A DNA stretch of 64,000 nt from CAZENU01 sp965117035 (GCA_965117035.1 OZ220748.1:2046001-2110000), one strand, 5' to 3'; shown: positions 34,162-45,651, numbered from the stretch's first letter. Numbers and translations: made by a program. Notes: generated from the letters alone by a model not told the origin.

Positions 34162-35325
34162 ATGGACTTCACGCTCACCCCAGAGCAGCAGCGCACCGTA
34201 GCCGAGGCGCGCCGGATCGCCCGCGAGCGCCTCGAGCCGCGGGCGGCCGCCTACGACGAGTCCGCCAGCCACCCGTGGGAGAGCTGGCGCGACCTCTGGG
34301 AGGCGGGCTTCCTCGCCGCGGCCGTCCCCCCGGCGTACGGCGGCTCCTGGACCGACATGGTTACCTACGTGATGGTCGTCGCGGAGCTGTCGCGGGGCTG
34401 CACCAGCTCCGCGATGACGCTTCACATGCACTCGGTCGTGCAGATGTACATCGACGCGATGGCGACCGACTCCCAGAAGCGCAGGTACTACGCCGAGGTG
34501 GTCGACGGCGGCAAGCTGTTCGGGAGCTGGGGCAGCGAGCCCGAGGCCCGCGGCGGCACCACCGTCGCCCGGGGAACGTCGGTCGCGCCGGTCGACGGAG
34601 GCTACGCCGTCAACGGCCGCAAGCACTTCTGCACGATGGCCGGCGCCGCCCACAGGAACATGGTCCACTGCACGATGGAGGGCTACGACGGGCTGGACGG
34701 CTACCAGATGGTGCTGGTCCCGCACGACGCGGCCGGCATGGAGGTCCAGGGCGGCTGGGACACCCTGGGCATGCGGGCCACCGTGAGCCCCAGCGTCACG
34801 TTCAGGGACTGCGTCGTGACCGCCGACTGCCTGCTCGGGGAGCCGGGCGAGCCGCTGCGGGCCGGCGTCGGCTACGGCTTCGGGCTCGGCTACGCGGCGG
34901 TGTACATCGGCGCGGCGCGGCGCGCCCTCGACTTCACGGTTGACTACTGCAGGACGCACACGTTCGCCCCGGACCCGGAGCCGATGTCCCACAGCCTTCT
35001 AGTGCAGCGCGCGGTCGCCGAGATGACGACGGCGCTCCAGGGCGCCCGGCTGGTGCTCCTGGACTCCGCAAGCCGCTGGCATGACGCCGACGCGGAGACC
35101 CGCCTGGTGCTGGCGTCACGCGCCAAGTACCTGGCCACGCAGGCGGCGCTGATGGTCACCTCCAGGTGCGTGCAGACGGTCGGCGGACGCAGCGCGCACA
35201 GGACGGCGCCGCTGGAGCGCATCTTCCGCGACGTCCGCACCGCGACCCTCATGCCGCCGAACGTCGACCGCGCCCAGGAGGTCATCGGCCGCGCCGAGCT
35301 CGGCGTCGACAGCGAGACGGCGTAA
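34162..35325 (+). CDS. Acyl-CoA dehydrogenase family protein
   Basis: A 387-residue FAD-dependent dehydrogenase. N-terminal helical domain (MDFTLTPEQQRTVAEARRIA), middle beta domain and C-terminal helices with VQTVGGRSAHRTAPLERIFRDVR are all visible. The last motif, lacking the usual catalytic Glu context, places it near the acyl-CoA dehydrogenase/flavin-monooxygenase (DszC-like) border. The ATG at 34162 starts the conserved part; an ATG at 34129 is less likely. It is divergent from the SDR-PhyH pair and may share its regulatory region. The substrate is unknown. Confidence 0.86.
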   Translation: MDFTLTPEQQRTVAEARRIARERLEPRAAAYDESASHPWESWRDLWEAGFLAAAVPPAYGGSWTDMVTYVMVVAELSRGCTSSAMTLHMHSVVQMYIDAMATDSQKRRYYAEVVDGGKLFGSWGSEPEARGGTTVARGTSVAPVDGGYAVNGRKHFCTMAGAAHRNMVHCTMEGYDGLDGYQMVLVPHDAAGMEVQGGWDTLGMRATVSPSVTFRDCVVTADCLLGEPGEPLRAGVGYGFGLGYAAVYIGAARRALDFTVDYCRTHTFAPDPEPMSHSLLVQRAVAEMTTALQGARLVLLDSASRWHDADAETRLVLASRAKYLATQAALMVTSRCVQTVGGRSAHRTAPLERIFRDVRTATLMPPNVDRAQEVIGRAELGVDSETA

Positions 35326-35360
35326 CCCTCCGAGAATCGCCTGGACGAGCTGGCTCGCGT

Positions 35361-35410
35361 GTGACGGCCATGCTCCTGGTCTGCTATGATACCCATACCC
35401 CCTGGGGGAG
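35361..35410 (+). promoter_or_regulatory. CsoR-type copper operator and promoter
   Basis: GTGACG (35361-35366) and TATGAT (35385-35390) form a -35/-10 pair 18 bases apart. Just downstream lies the palindrome CCCCCTGGGGG (35398-35408) within ATACCCCCTGGGGGAG, the G-tract inverted repeat expected for CsoR-family repressors. Its position over the transcription start fits copper-relieved repression. Confidence 0.65.
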
Positions 35411-35435
35411 GGTTTCAGACATGGGAGGGGCCGCC

Positions 35436-35744
35436 ATGGCGACCGAAGCGAAGCACCAGGGCAACGACCACGAGAGCCTGTCGGAGGCTAAGCGGGACGC
35501 GCTGAAGCGTCTCAGCTACGTCGAGGGCCACCTGTCGGGCATACGCCGGATGGTAGAGCGCGACACCTACTGTGCCGACGTGCTCAAGCAGACCTTCGCC
35601 GTGCGCAGGGCAATCCAGAAGCTCGAGTCGGTGCTGCTCGAGGGCCACCTGCACTCCTGCGTCATCGACGGAGTCAGGGACGGGCGCGAGGACGAGGTCC
35701 TAGGCGAGCTGCTGGAGCTGTACGCGCTGGCCGACAAGCGGTAG
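35436..35744 (+). CDS. csoR: Copper-sensing transcriptional repressor CsoR
   Basis: A 102-residue, all-helical repressor with no winged helix. The Cu(I) ligands are at Cys46, His71 and Cys75, with exactly the C-x24-H-x3-C spacing of CsoR. The conserved KRLSYVEGHLSGIRRMVE begins the four-helix bundle. ATG at 35436 follows GGGAGG; an ATG at 35421 in frame is less well placed. Copper binding would release it from the G-tract palindrome upstream, inducing csoR-copA-YHS. copA begins eight bases after the stop. Confidence 0.93.
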   Translation: MATEAKHQGNDHESLSEAKRDALKRLSYVEGHLSGIRRMVERDTYCADVLKQTFAVRRAIQKLESVLLEGHLHSCVIDGVRDGREDEVLGELLELYALADKR

Positions 35745-35751
35745 CGGGCCG

Positions 35752-38220
<2,469 letters not shown>

Positions 38221-38231
38221 GAGGAATTCGA

Positions 38232-38438
38232 ATGCGGATCCCGCTGCTGTCGCGTAGAGATCGGGGCGAGACCGCCCGCGATCCCGTTTGCGGAATGGAA
38301 GTCGAGGTCGAGAAGCCGCGGGGCGGCGACTGGGAGCACGAGGGCGTCCGGTACTACTTCTGCGCGCCCGGCTGCAACCGCGCCTTCCAGAAGGAGCCCG
38401 AGGAGTACCTGTCGGGCCGCAAGGGCCTGGACATGTAA
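38232..38438 (+). CDS. YHS-domain protein, probable metal-binding accessory
   Basis: A 68-residue protein with the YHS/TRASH-like pattern DPVCGMEVEV...YYFCAPGCNRAFQKEPEEYL; three cysteines (in VCG, FCA and GCN) could bind copper. Small YHS proteins commonly follow copper ATPases and are thought to pass copper or sense it. AGGAGG covers the copA stop, directly before this ATG. It ends the copper operon. Confidence 0.85.
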   Translation: MRIPLLSRRDRGETARDPVCGMEVEVEKPRGGDWEHEGVRYYFCAPGCNRAFQKEPEEYLSGRKGLDM

Positions 38439-38538
38439 CGGCCGGACTGCCGGGTGACGGCGTCCTGGGGCCATTTGGTACGATATAGGCATCGACGTTC
38501 GCGGCGCGGCTGGCGGCGTCGAGCCGCGCGGAGTGCTT

Positions 38539-38626
38539 GCCGAAGTGGCGGAACGGTAGACGCGGCGGTCTCAAAAACCGTTGGGGGTTAAACCCCGTGC
38601 CGGTTCGAATCCGGCCTTCGGCACCA
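38539..38626 (+). tRNA. tRNA-Leu (anticodon CAA)
   Basis: An 88-base class II tRNA with CCA encoded. The acceptor stem GCCGAAG/CTTCGGC pairs perfectly (38539-38545 with 38616-38622), the anticodon loop is CTCAAAA giving CAA for the UUG codon, the long variable arm GGGG/CCCC is typical for leucine, and the T arm is GCCGG-TTCGAAT-CCGGC. Confidence 0.97.
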
Positions 38627-38663
38627 GGCCCATCACCGACCGGACGTCGGCCCGCGAGGTTGA

Positions 38664-39155
38664 ATGGCGGACAAGGTCACCTATACGTCTCTGGGCGAGG
38701 AGGGCGACGACACGTACCGCTGGTCCCTCTGGCGGAGCTGGAGCTCGACGGACGATCAGCGGGTCTGCACGTTCGTCATGCTCAACCCCTCGACTGCCGA
38801 CGGGCGGCGGGACGACCAGACGATCAGGCGGTGCGTGGGCTTTGCCAGCCGAGACGGATTCACGGGCATCCACGTGGTCAACCTGTTCGCGCTGCGGGCG
38901 ACCGACCCGGCGAAGTTGAATATGGTCCGGGACCCGGTCGGCCCCGAGAATGACGGCGCGATTCTCGACGCCGTGAGGTCGTCTGAGTTTACGGTAGCCG
39001 CCTGGGGGCGGCACGGCACGCTCTTTAGGCGCGATGAGGCGGTTCTCGAGTTGCTCGAAGGTCATCCGATCTGGTGCCTGGGCACGACGAATAATGGCCA
39101 GCCGCGGCACCCGCTGCCTGTCAGGAAGTTGGCGCCGATGGAACGATACCGATAG
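38664..39155 (+). CDS. DUF1643 domain-containing protein
   Basis: A 163-residue protein of unknown function. The pattern VCTFVMLNPSTADGRRDDQTIRRCVGFA, with VVNLFALRATDP and VAAWGRHGTL, is the DUF1643 signature. Members are spread in mobile regions and defence islands but no activity is established. It starts 38 bases after the tRNA-Leu gene, a common integration site, so it may have come with an element. No integrase is seen nearby. Confidence 0.85.
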   Translation: MADKVTYTSLGEEGDDTYRWSLWRSWSSTDDQRVCTFVMLNPSTADGRRDDQTIRRCVGFASRDGFTGIHVVNLFALRATDPAKLNMVRDPVGPENDGAILDAVRSSEFTVAAWGRHGTLFRRDEAVLELLEGHPIWCLGTTNNGQPRHPLPVRKLAPMERYR

Positions 39156-39217
39156 AGGTTCGCACCGATGCCCTTGAGTCTCGTTGGACATCGGCGACCG
39201 CATAGGCCGATAGGAGC

Positions 39218-40054
39218 ATGACAACGGGACTCGGAGAGCTGGACGCCCGGATTGTGGCGTTGGAGCGGGACCTGGAGCACGGGGCCGGGTTGCTGACCCG
39301 GCATGGCATGGAGATTCTCCGCGACGCTTGCCTGACGCTGCCGCGCGAGCGATGGGACGCGGAGCTGCCAGAGGTCGCCGAGCGCATTGCGGCGGCCAAG
39401 CCCGCGATGGCCGGGCTGAGGAACGCCCTGCGGCTGCTGTTGGGCGAGCTGCTGGAGCTCGGCCCTGGCGGCGATGAGGCGGCAGTCCGGGAGCTTGCGT
39501 GGCGGGTCACGGACGGGCTCAGGCGGGTCGGGGACATGGCCGCGGACAACGCGGCGGCGGTGCTCGGCCCCGACGCCAGCGTCGCGACGTGCAGCTACAG
39601 CACCGCGGTGACGCGCACTCTCGTCGCCGCGGCGCGTTTCGGACCGCCGGGGGCGGTCGTCGTGTACGAGCCGCGCACCGGGCCGGACGCGCCCGGCGCT
39701 CGCCTGGCGGACGCGATCGCGGCTGCCGGCTGGCCGGCTTCGGTCTACGCCGGGCCGGCCTCCGAGGTCGTCGAGCGCGCTGACATGGTGCTGGTCGGTG
39801 CGGACGCGGTGACCTCGGGCGCGTTGGTGAACGGATCGCCGACGGCCGAGCTGGCCGCGGCGGCCGTGGACCGCATCCCGTTCTACGTCGTGTGCGAGAC
39901 GATCAAGTTCGCCGACGACGCGGCGCTCGCGCCCGGGTACGACCACGTCCCCCTGCAGAGGGTGACGGACGTGATCACCGAGAACGGCCGCCTGTCGCGG
40001 CCGACGATCCCCGCCTACCTGTCGCGGCGCGGGCGGGCAGTCCCCCGGTGGTAG
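39218..40054 (+). CDS. eIF2B/MtnA-like sugar-phosphate isomerase family protein
   Basis: A 278-residue protein of the IF-2B alpha/beta/delta family. The helical N-domain (to about 110) and Rossmann-like C-domain with ATCSYSTAVTRTLVAA, VVVYEPRTGPDAPG, VLVGADAVTSGALVNGSPT and YVVCETIKFADD are recognisable. Bacterial members include methylthioribose-1-phosphate isomerase and ribose-1,5-bisphosphate isomerase; this one is shorter than MtnA and closer in layout to the archaeal group. A sugar-phosphate isomerase role is likely; the exact substrate is not. Confidence 0.78.
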   Translation: MTTGLGELDARIVALERDLEHGAGLLTRHGMEILRDACLTLPRERWDAELPEVAERIAAAKPAMAGLRNALRLLLGELLELGPGGDEAAVRELAWRVTDGLRRVGDMAADNAAAVLGPDASVATCSYSTAVTRTLVAAARFGPPGAVVVYEPRTGPDAPGARLADAIAAAGWPASVYAGPASEVVERADMVLVGADAVTSGALVNGSPTAELAAAAVDRIPFYVVCETIKFADDAALAPGYDHVPLQRVTDVITENGRLSRPTIPAYLSRRGRAVPRW

Positions 40055-40087
40055 GACAGGTCAGCAGGCGACTGGAGGCCTGAGAAC

Positions 40088-40564
40088 ATGAACGAAGGCG
40101 GTCTTCCGCTCAACGACGAGACGGACTACGGCCTGTGCTTCGCGTGCGGGCCGCGCAACCGGTCGGGGCTGCACCTGCTCTTCGAGCGCGACGGCGACGT
40201 CGTGACATCGACGTTCCGGGGCCGCGAGGAGCACCAGGGCTTTCCCGGCTACGTGCACGGCGGCGTCATCACGGCCCTGCTGGACGAGACGATGAGCCGC
40301 GTCTCGCTGCTGGAGAACAGGTGGACGATGACCGCCCGCATGGAGGTCCGATTCCGCAGGCCGGTGCCGGTCGACCAGGAGGTCACCGCGGTGGCCGAGA
40401 AGGTGGCGGAGCGGCGCGGCTTCGTCGAGGCGGAGGGGCGCGTGCTGCTGCCGGACGGCACGGTCGCGGCGTCCGCGACCGGGACGTTCGCGTTCCTGGA
40501 CGATGACGCGCTGGCGCGGATGAGCGAGGGGTACCCGCTGCTGGCCAGCCGGTGGATGATGTAG
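40088..40564 (+). CDS. PaaI-type hotdog-fold thioesterase
   Basis: A 158-residue protein with the hotdog helix GYVHGGVITALLDETMS, which places the active-site Asp/Glu in the TALLDE segment, and the following strand ARMEVRFRRPVPV. Family members hydrolyse acyl-CoA thioesters. The N-terminal CFACGPRNRSGLHL segment (two cysteines) is a recurring start in this subgroup. It is 33 bases after the eIF2B-like gene and likely cotranscribed. The acyl substrate is unknown. Confidence 0.85.
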   Translation: MNEGGLPLNDETDYGLCFACGPRNRSGLHLLFERDGDVVTSTFRGREEHQGFPGYVHGGVITALLDETMSRVSLLENRWTMTARMEVRFRRPVPVDQEVTAVAEKVAERRGFVEAEGRVLLPDGTVAASATGTFAFLDDDALARMSEGYPLLASRWMM

Positions 40565-40588
40565 CGCCGCCGGCCGCCGGGGCCGGCT

Positions 40589-41620
40589 CTACCTGAGCCG
40601 GTACACCTGGAAGCGGTGGCGGTTCGTCTCGGGCACGTACACCCTGCCCTCTGAGTCGACGGATACGGACGCCGGGCCCCAGAAGTAGGGCTCAGTCTGC
40701 GAGGAGACGTGGTACGGGTCCTGGAGATGCTCGGGGAGATCCGGAATGAGGTTCGACTGCTCACGGGTCGACATCTCGTCCGGGTTGGAGGCGAAGAAGT
40801 CCTTCGCCCACTCGGACAGCGTGGCGCGGCCGCGCTCGTTCCACAGCAGGGCGCCGTCGGGCGCGAAGACCTGCAGGCGCTCGTTGCCCCAGTCGGACAC
40901 GTACACGTTGCCGCCGGCGTCGACGGCTACGCCTGACGGCCGGTGTAGCTGGCCGTCGCCCCGTCCCGGCTCCCCGAAGGACGCAAGGAAGCGGCCATCC
41001 GGGCTGAACTTCTGGACGCGGTCGTTGCGCCAGTCGGCGACGTAGACGCTGTCGTCGCCGTCGACGGCGAGGCCCCACGGCATGTCGAGCTCGCCGTCCC
41101 CGGAGCCATGGCTGCACCACTGGGACAGGTAGGCGCCGTCGCGGTCGAACTTCTGGATGCGGTGGTTGTGCTGGTCGGCGACGTACACGTCGTCGTTGGA
41201 GTCGATGGCTATGCCGGCCGCGCCGTCGAACTCTCCGTCGCCCGAGCCGCGGGAGCCCCACCTGCCGATGAACCTGCCCGCCAGGTCGAAGATGGACGCG
41301 CGGTGGTTGTTCTCGTCGGTGACATAGAGGCGCTCGCCGCTGTCGAAGGCGAGGCCGACGGGGAGCGTGACCTGTCCGTCGCCGTCGCCGTACGCCAAGG
41401 GGAACTCGCCCAGGTACTCCTCGTCGAGGTTGCAGATGCCGATGCGGATGGAAAGAGCGCGCGGGGGGTCGCAGCGGTTCAGCACGCAGATGCGGCCGTC
41501 GCCCGTGACCGCGATGTCGTAGGGGTTGGCGAAGCCGCGGCCGTTGTCGCCGTTGTTGACGATGCCAATGGTCTTGACGTAGTCCAGCGTGGCCGCCGCT
41601 GCCCTGGTGGTGGTGCTCAT
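40589..41620 (-). CDS. NHL-repeat beta-propeller protein
   Basis: A 343-residue protein with five or six NHL blades; DMPWGLAVDGDDSVYVADWRN, HRPSGVAVDAGGNVYVSD and similar blocks recur at about 45-residue spacing. No signal peptide is visible. NHL proteins in such clusters are scaffolds or binding proteins. It begins 13 bases after the DUF1800 stop and is the third gene of the DUF1501-DUF1800-NHL unit. Confidence 0.88.
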   Translation of the reverse strand: MSTTTRAAAATLDYVKTIGIVNNGDNGRGFANPYDIAVTGDGRICVLNRCDPPRALSIRIGICNLDEEYLGEFPLAYGDGDGQVTLPVGLAFDSGERLYVTDENNHRASIFDLAGRFIGRWGSRGSGDGEFDGAAGIAIDSNDDVYVADQHNHRIQKFDRDGAYLSQWCSHGSGDGELDMPWGLAVDGDDSVYVADWRNDRVQKFSPDGRFLASFGEPGRGDGQLHRPSGVAVDAGGNVYVSDWGNERLQVFAPDGALLWNERGRATLSEWAKDFFASNPDEMSTREQSNLIPDLPEHLQDPYHVSSQTEPYFWGPASVSVDSEGRVYVPETNRHRFQVYRLR

Positions 41621-41632
41621 CGCGTCTTCCGC

Positions 41633-43048
41633 CTAGGCGAGCTGGAACTCGCGCGTCGCCGCGATCAGGCCGAGGACCTCGCCTACTCGTTGCTCCGAGT
41701 TGTCGTCGGCCTCATCACCGCGCAGGTGCACCGGGCCCTCCTTGGCGACGTAGTCGACCAGGCCCTGGCGCGTCGCATCGTCAGCCTCAACCGGTCCAAG
41801 CAGTTCGAGACAGCCGTCGACGAGCTCCTCGGGCGATAGCGTGCCGCCGTCGAGCCGGGAGAGCCGGTCGATGATCGATCGGACGCCGTCCTGGCCGACG
41901 TCCCGGAGCTGCTGCGAGACAAAGTTGACTCGCTCGACGAGCGCGCCGCTATCGATCCACTCCTCCGCCTCGTGCCAGCCCTCCACCGTCGGCGGCATGA
42001 GCAGGCCCTGGCCCATGTAGAACGCCTGCTCCGCCACCTCGTACACTCCCAGTGTCGGGGTGCGGTAGCTGCCGGCAAGTCGGAGGCCGCCGACCATCAG
42101 CTCGACGGGCCCCTTGACGCGCGTGAACCTGGCCCTGTCCGACTTGAAGTAGTCGGAGTTGAACAGCGTCCGCAGCACGGCGCGTATCTCGTAGCGCGAC
42201 TCGAAGTAGGAGTCCATCATGTCGCGGATGACCTGCTCGCCCTCTTCGTCGACCTCGTCGGCCGCGAAGAAGAGGAACAGGCGCCAGCAGACGAAGCGGG
42301 CCGTCGCCTCGTGCCGGGCAATAATGGCGATGACGTCCTCGCCGTTGAAGTTGCCGGTCTCGCCGAGGAAGGTCTTCTCACCGTCGTCGTGGTCTTCCGG
42401 CCTGTACTCGAAGTGCCAGGCTATGCGGCCGTACGGCCAGATCGAGTCCTTGGTCGCCCTGGTGGCCATGTAGTCGACGTTGGCGAGGGTCCAGCCGGTG
42501 AAGGCCCGCGAGCACTCCTTGATGTCGTCCTCGGTGTAGCTGCCGATGCCCATCGAGAAGAGCTCGAGCAGCTCCCGGCCGTAGTTCTCGTTGATGGCGC
42601 CCTTGTGGTTCTCGTTGTTGTCCAGCCATATGATCATGGCCGGATCCCTGGAGAGCTCGACCAGCAGCGTCGGAAAGCTTCCGAGGCCGTACCTGCGGAA
42701 CATGTCGATCTGGTTGAGCTGCGACCGTCCCTGGTTGAGCTTCGTGTAGCCGGTGGCGAAGAGGCTGTGCCAGAAGAGAGAGATCTTCTCCTCCAGCGGG
42801 TTTTTCGTGGTGATCATGCGGTAGATCCAGTTGCCTCCCGCCGAGTACGGCTGCCGCAGCTCGGACTGGTCGACGTGGAACCGCCGTATGACGTCCTGCG
42901 GCAGGTCCTGGGGATCGCCGGGGTTGAGCAGGGCCTCGACCGTTGCCTCGTAGCCCCTGGCGACGCAGGCCTCGAGCTCGTCTCGCGTGGCGCCGAAGCC
43001 GGCGCGCCGCAGCAGGTGCGCGGTCAGTGCGATCTTGTCATCGGACAT
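41633..43048 (-). CDS. DUF1800 domain-containing protein
   Basis: A 471-residue protein of the DUF1800 family. The N-terminal HLLRRAGFGATRDELE and the central EKISLFWHSLFATG, NENYGRELLELFSMG and FTGWTLA motifs are characteristic. DUF1800 is nearly always next to a DUF1501 gene, as here, and the pair is thought to act in the envelope; the activity is unknown. ATG at 43048 has GGAGAGG upstream and is preferred to TTG at 43054. No signal peptide is obvious here, which is less usual for the family. Confidence 0.9.
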   Translation of the reverse strand: MSDDKIALTAHLLRRAGFGATRDELEACVARGYEATVEALLNPGDPQDLPQDVIRRFHVDQSELRQPYSAGGNWIYRMITTKNPLEEKISLFWHSLFATGYTKLNQGRSQLNQIDMFRRYGLGSFPTLLVELSRDPAMIIWLDNNENHKGAINENYGRELLELFSMGIGSYTEDDIKECSRAFTGWTLANVDYMATRATKDSIWPYGRIAWHFEYRPEDHDDGEKTFLGETGNFNGEDVIAIIARHEATARFVCWRLFLFFAADEVDEEGEQVIRDMMDSYFESRYEIRAVLRTLFNSDYFKSDRARFTRVKGPVELMVGGLRLAGSYRTPTLGVYEVAEQAFYMGQGLLMPPTVEGWHEAEEWIDSGALVERVNFVSQQLRDVGQDGVRSIIDRLSRLDGGTLSPEELVDGCLELLGPVEADDATRQGLVDYVAKEGPVHLRGDEADDNSEQRVGEVLGLIAATREFQLA

Positions 43049-43157
43049 TCCCAACCTCTCCTGGTGACGGATTGACCGGCGCGAACGGGGCGGAGTCGAC
43101 TCCGCCCCGTTTCGGAAGACCTTCAGAAGCTCCCGTATTGCCGCTCCGATCTGCGAA

Positions 43158-44300
43158 TCACGCCGCGATCATGTCGAAGGACTCGAAGCGGCCGTTGACG
43201 ATGGGCGCGGCCTCGAGGTGGAGCCACTGCTCCAGGATGGTCGTGTAGGTGCTGCGGAAGTCGTTGTTGAAGTGGAGGTCGCCCTCGAGCTGGTGCTCGG
43301 GCTCCAGCGACGGGTACTCGCCGTACATGCCGCCCTTGACGTTGTTGCCGATGACGAAGGCGACGCCGCCGGACCCGTGGTCGCTTCCGCTGCCGTTGTC
43401 CTTGATGCGGCGGCCGAACTCGGAGAACAGGAACAGCACCACGTCGTCCTCGCGGTCGTGCTCCTTCACGTCGTCCATGAAGTCTCCCACGGCGCCCGCG
43501 ACGTCCGACCACAGGGTGGCGTGCGTGGCGACCTCGCCGGAGTGAGTGTCGAAGCTGCCGTGCTGGGTGTAGTAGACGCGGGTACCCAGGTCGGCGAACA
43601 TGACCTGCGCGACGCTCTTCATGCTCTGGGCGATGGGGTTGTCGGCGTACTCGATGCTGGAGGAGTACCTGGCCGGCGCGGTGCGGAGGATGTCGGCGCC
43701 CTTGAGGGCGTCGAGGCCTGTCTGACCGAGGAAGTCCATGACGGCGTCCTTGCCGCGCGCGCCGCCGTACATCATCGCGAAGGCGTCGAGCGCGTACTTC
43801 CTCAGCGCCTCGTCCTGGATGTCCGGGAAGAGGCCGTAGGTCTCCAGGTTGCCGACCGAGGCCACCGGGACGCCTCTCACGCCGAGTGCGCGCGGCAGGC
43901 CGCGGCCGAAGTTGACGCCGGTCAGGACGTTCTCGCTCTTCGGGTCGAGCTCGCGGATGACGCGGCCGAGCCAGCCCTCGTTGCCGATGTCCTCCGGCAG
44001 CGCCGTGTGCCAGATGTCCATCGACCTGAAGTGCGACCGGTTCGGGTTGGGGTAGCCGATGCCGTGGATGACGGCGACCTTGCCCTCGTCCCAGAGGCTC
44101 TTGATCGGCGCCATCTCGGGGCGGAACCCGAGGCCTCCTCCGACGTCGAGCACCTGGTCGGCGGCGACGTGGACGGTCGGGCGGTTGTCGTAGTAGAGGC
44201 CGTTCTCGTAGGGGACGACGGTATTCAGGTAGTCGTTGCCGCCGGAGAGCTGCAGTACGACGAGCGATCGATTTGACAGGTTTCCGTTAACAGCGCCCAT
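43158..44300 (-). CDS. DUF1501 domain-containing protein
   Basis: A 380-residue protein of the DUF1501 (sulfatase-like alkaline-phosphatase fold) family. SLVVLQLSGGNDYLNTVVPY at the start, IHGIGYPNPNRSHFRSMDIWHTA and DVVLFLFSEFGRRIKDNGSGSDHGSGG are family signatures with candidate metal-binding Asp and His residues. The usual Tat signal peptide is missing. ATG at 44300 follows GAGGAG. It is the first gene of the operon with DUF1800 and the NHL protein. Confidence 0.9.
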   Translation of the reverse strand: MGAVNGNLSNRSLVVLQLSGGNDYLNTVVPYENGLYYDNRPTVHVAADQVLDVGGGLGFRPEMAPIKSLWDEGKVAVIHGIGYPNPNRSHFRSMDIWHTALPEDIGNEGWLGRVIRELDPKSENVLTGVNFGRGLPRALGVRGVPVASVGNLETYGLFPDIQDEALRKYALDAFAMMYGGARGKDAVMDFLGQTGLDALKGADILRTAPARYSSSIEYADNPIAQSMKSVAQVMFADLGTRVYYTQHGSFDTHSGEVATHATLWSDVAGAVGDFMDDVKEHDREDDVVLFLFSEFGRRIKDNGSGSDHGSGGVAFVIGNNVKGGMYGEYPSLEPEHQLEGDLHFNNDFRSTYTTILEQWLHLEAAPIVNGRFESFDMIAA

Positions 44301-44393
44301 TGATAACTCCTCGATCCACATAGGAAACGGTCGTGCGGGCCACAGTGCACAACAATCTACTACCTGAACCGCTCGAATTCAACCCTTCGTTGG

Positions 44394-44421
44394 TGGTTAG
44401 TGGATAGTGAATCGTGGATAG
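44394..44421 (+). repeat. Tandem degenerate heptanucleotide repeat
   Basis: Four consecutive 7-base words read TGGTTAG, TGGATAG, TGAATCG and TGGATAG. They lie in the non-coding gap between the divergent DUF1501 and phosphotriesterase-family genes. They resemble the short tandem heptamer repeats scattered in cyanobacterial intergenic DNA. Confidence 0.6.
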
Positions 44422-44580
44422 TTTGGGACGCGCGGGCATGGCAGACAGGACCGCGACCCCGCCGTTGATCCCGGCTCTCCGTCCGCGGGACGGGTTGTCG
44501 ATGCCTGGTTTGCGCCCTCTCGGTTGGCCGGCATATAGTACGGCCCGACTCAGCATGCGCAACAGGAGCCGGACGAGCCT

Positions 44581-45651
44581 ATGAACATCCCATCCATCGC
44601 GGGCAAGGTGCAGACGGTGCTCGGGACGGTCGATCCGGGCGACCTCGGCGTCACGCTGAGCCACGAGCACCTGCTCGTCGACCTGTCGAAGTTCCCCGGC
44701 GACCCGGCCGAGTCGCTGGCGCCCGAGGTGTACGACCAGCCGCTGACGCTGGAGAACCTGGGCCTGGTCAGCTACTTCCACGTTCCCAACGTGGACAACG
44801 CGCGGCTGGACGACGTCCAGACGGCGATCGACGAGGCGCGGATGTACGTCGAGCACGGCGGCGGGTCGATGATCGACGCAACGTGCATCGGCATAGGCCG
44901 CGACCCGGAGGCGCTGGCGCACATCTCCAGGGAGTCGGGCGTCACGGTGGTCATGGGCGCGTCGTACTACACCGACCTGGCGCACCCGGAGGACATGGGC
45001 GAGCGCACCGAGGACGAGCTGGTCGCGCAGATCGTCGGCGACGTGACGGAGGGCGCGGACGGCACGGGGGTGAAGTCGGGCATCATCGGCGAGGTCGGCT
45101 GCTCGTGGCCGCTGACGGACAACGAGCTCAAGGTGTTGAGGGCGTCAGGGCGGGCCCAGCGGATCACCGGCTCGCCGCTGCTGATCCATCCCGGCCGGGA
45201 CGAGATGTCGCCGTTCGAGATCGTCGACGTGCTGAGGGACGTTGGCGCCGATCTGGGCCACACGATCATCTCGCACGTCGAGCGCACCGTCTTCCAGAAG
45301 GAGCTGGTGAGGAAGCTGGCGGAGACGGGGGTGTACCTGAACTGGGACCAGTTCGGCCGTGAGATCTCCTACTACTGGCCGAACCCGAAGATCAACATGC
45401 CGAACGACGGCACGAAGATCGAGTACGTCGCCTGGGCGGTGGCCGAGGGGTTCGGCGACCAGGTGATGATCGCGCACGACGTCTGCTACAAGGCTCGGCT
45501 GCTGAAGTACGGCGGGCACGGCTACGCGTACGTGCTGGCGCACATCGTGCCGAGGATGCGCGACAGGGGCGTATCCCAGGAAGCCATCGACCGCATCCTG
45601 GTCGACAACCCCGCCAGGGTGCTGGTATTCACCGAGCCCCAGCCGGAGTAG
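44581..45651 (+). CDS. Phosphotriesterase-family metal hydrolase
   Basis: A 356-residue TIM-barrel amidohydrolase-superfamily enzyme of the phosphotriesterase group. Metal ligands are His28 and His30 in LSHEH, the bridging residue in IIGEVGCS (Glu, as in the E. coli phosphotriesterase homology protein, rather than carboxylated Lys), LLIHPG, IISHVE and IAHDVC. Many relatives are lactonases. The substrate is not predictable. It stands alone with no signal peptide; the next gene is on the opposite strand and belongs to the island. Confidence 0.9.
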   Translation: MNIPSIAGKVQTVLGTVDPGDLGVTLSHEHLLVDLSKFPGDPAESLAPEVYDQPLTLENLGLVSYFHVPNVDNARLDDVQTAIDEARMYVEHGGGSMIDATCIGIGRDPEALAHISRESGVTVVMGASYYTDLAHPEDMGERTEDELVAQIVGDVTEGADGTGVKSGIIGEVGCSWPLTDNELKVLRASGRAQRITGSPLLIHPGRDEMSPFEIVDVLRDVGADLGHTIISHVERTVFQKELVRKLAETGVYLNWDQFGREISYYWPNPKINMPNDGTKIEYVAWAVAEGFGDQVMIAHDVCYKARLLKYGGHGYAYVLAHIVPRMRDRGVSQEAIDRILVDNPARVLVFTEPQPE

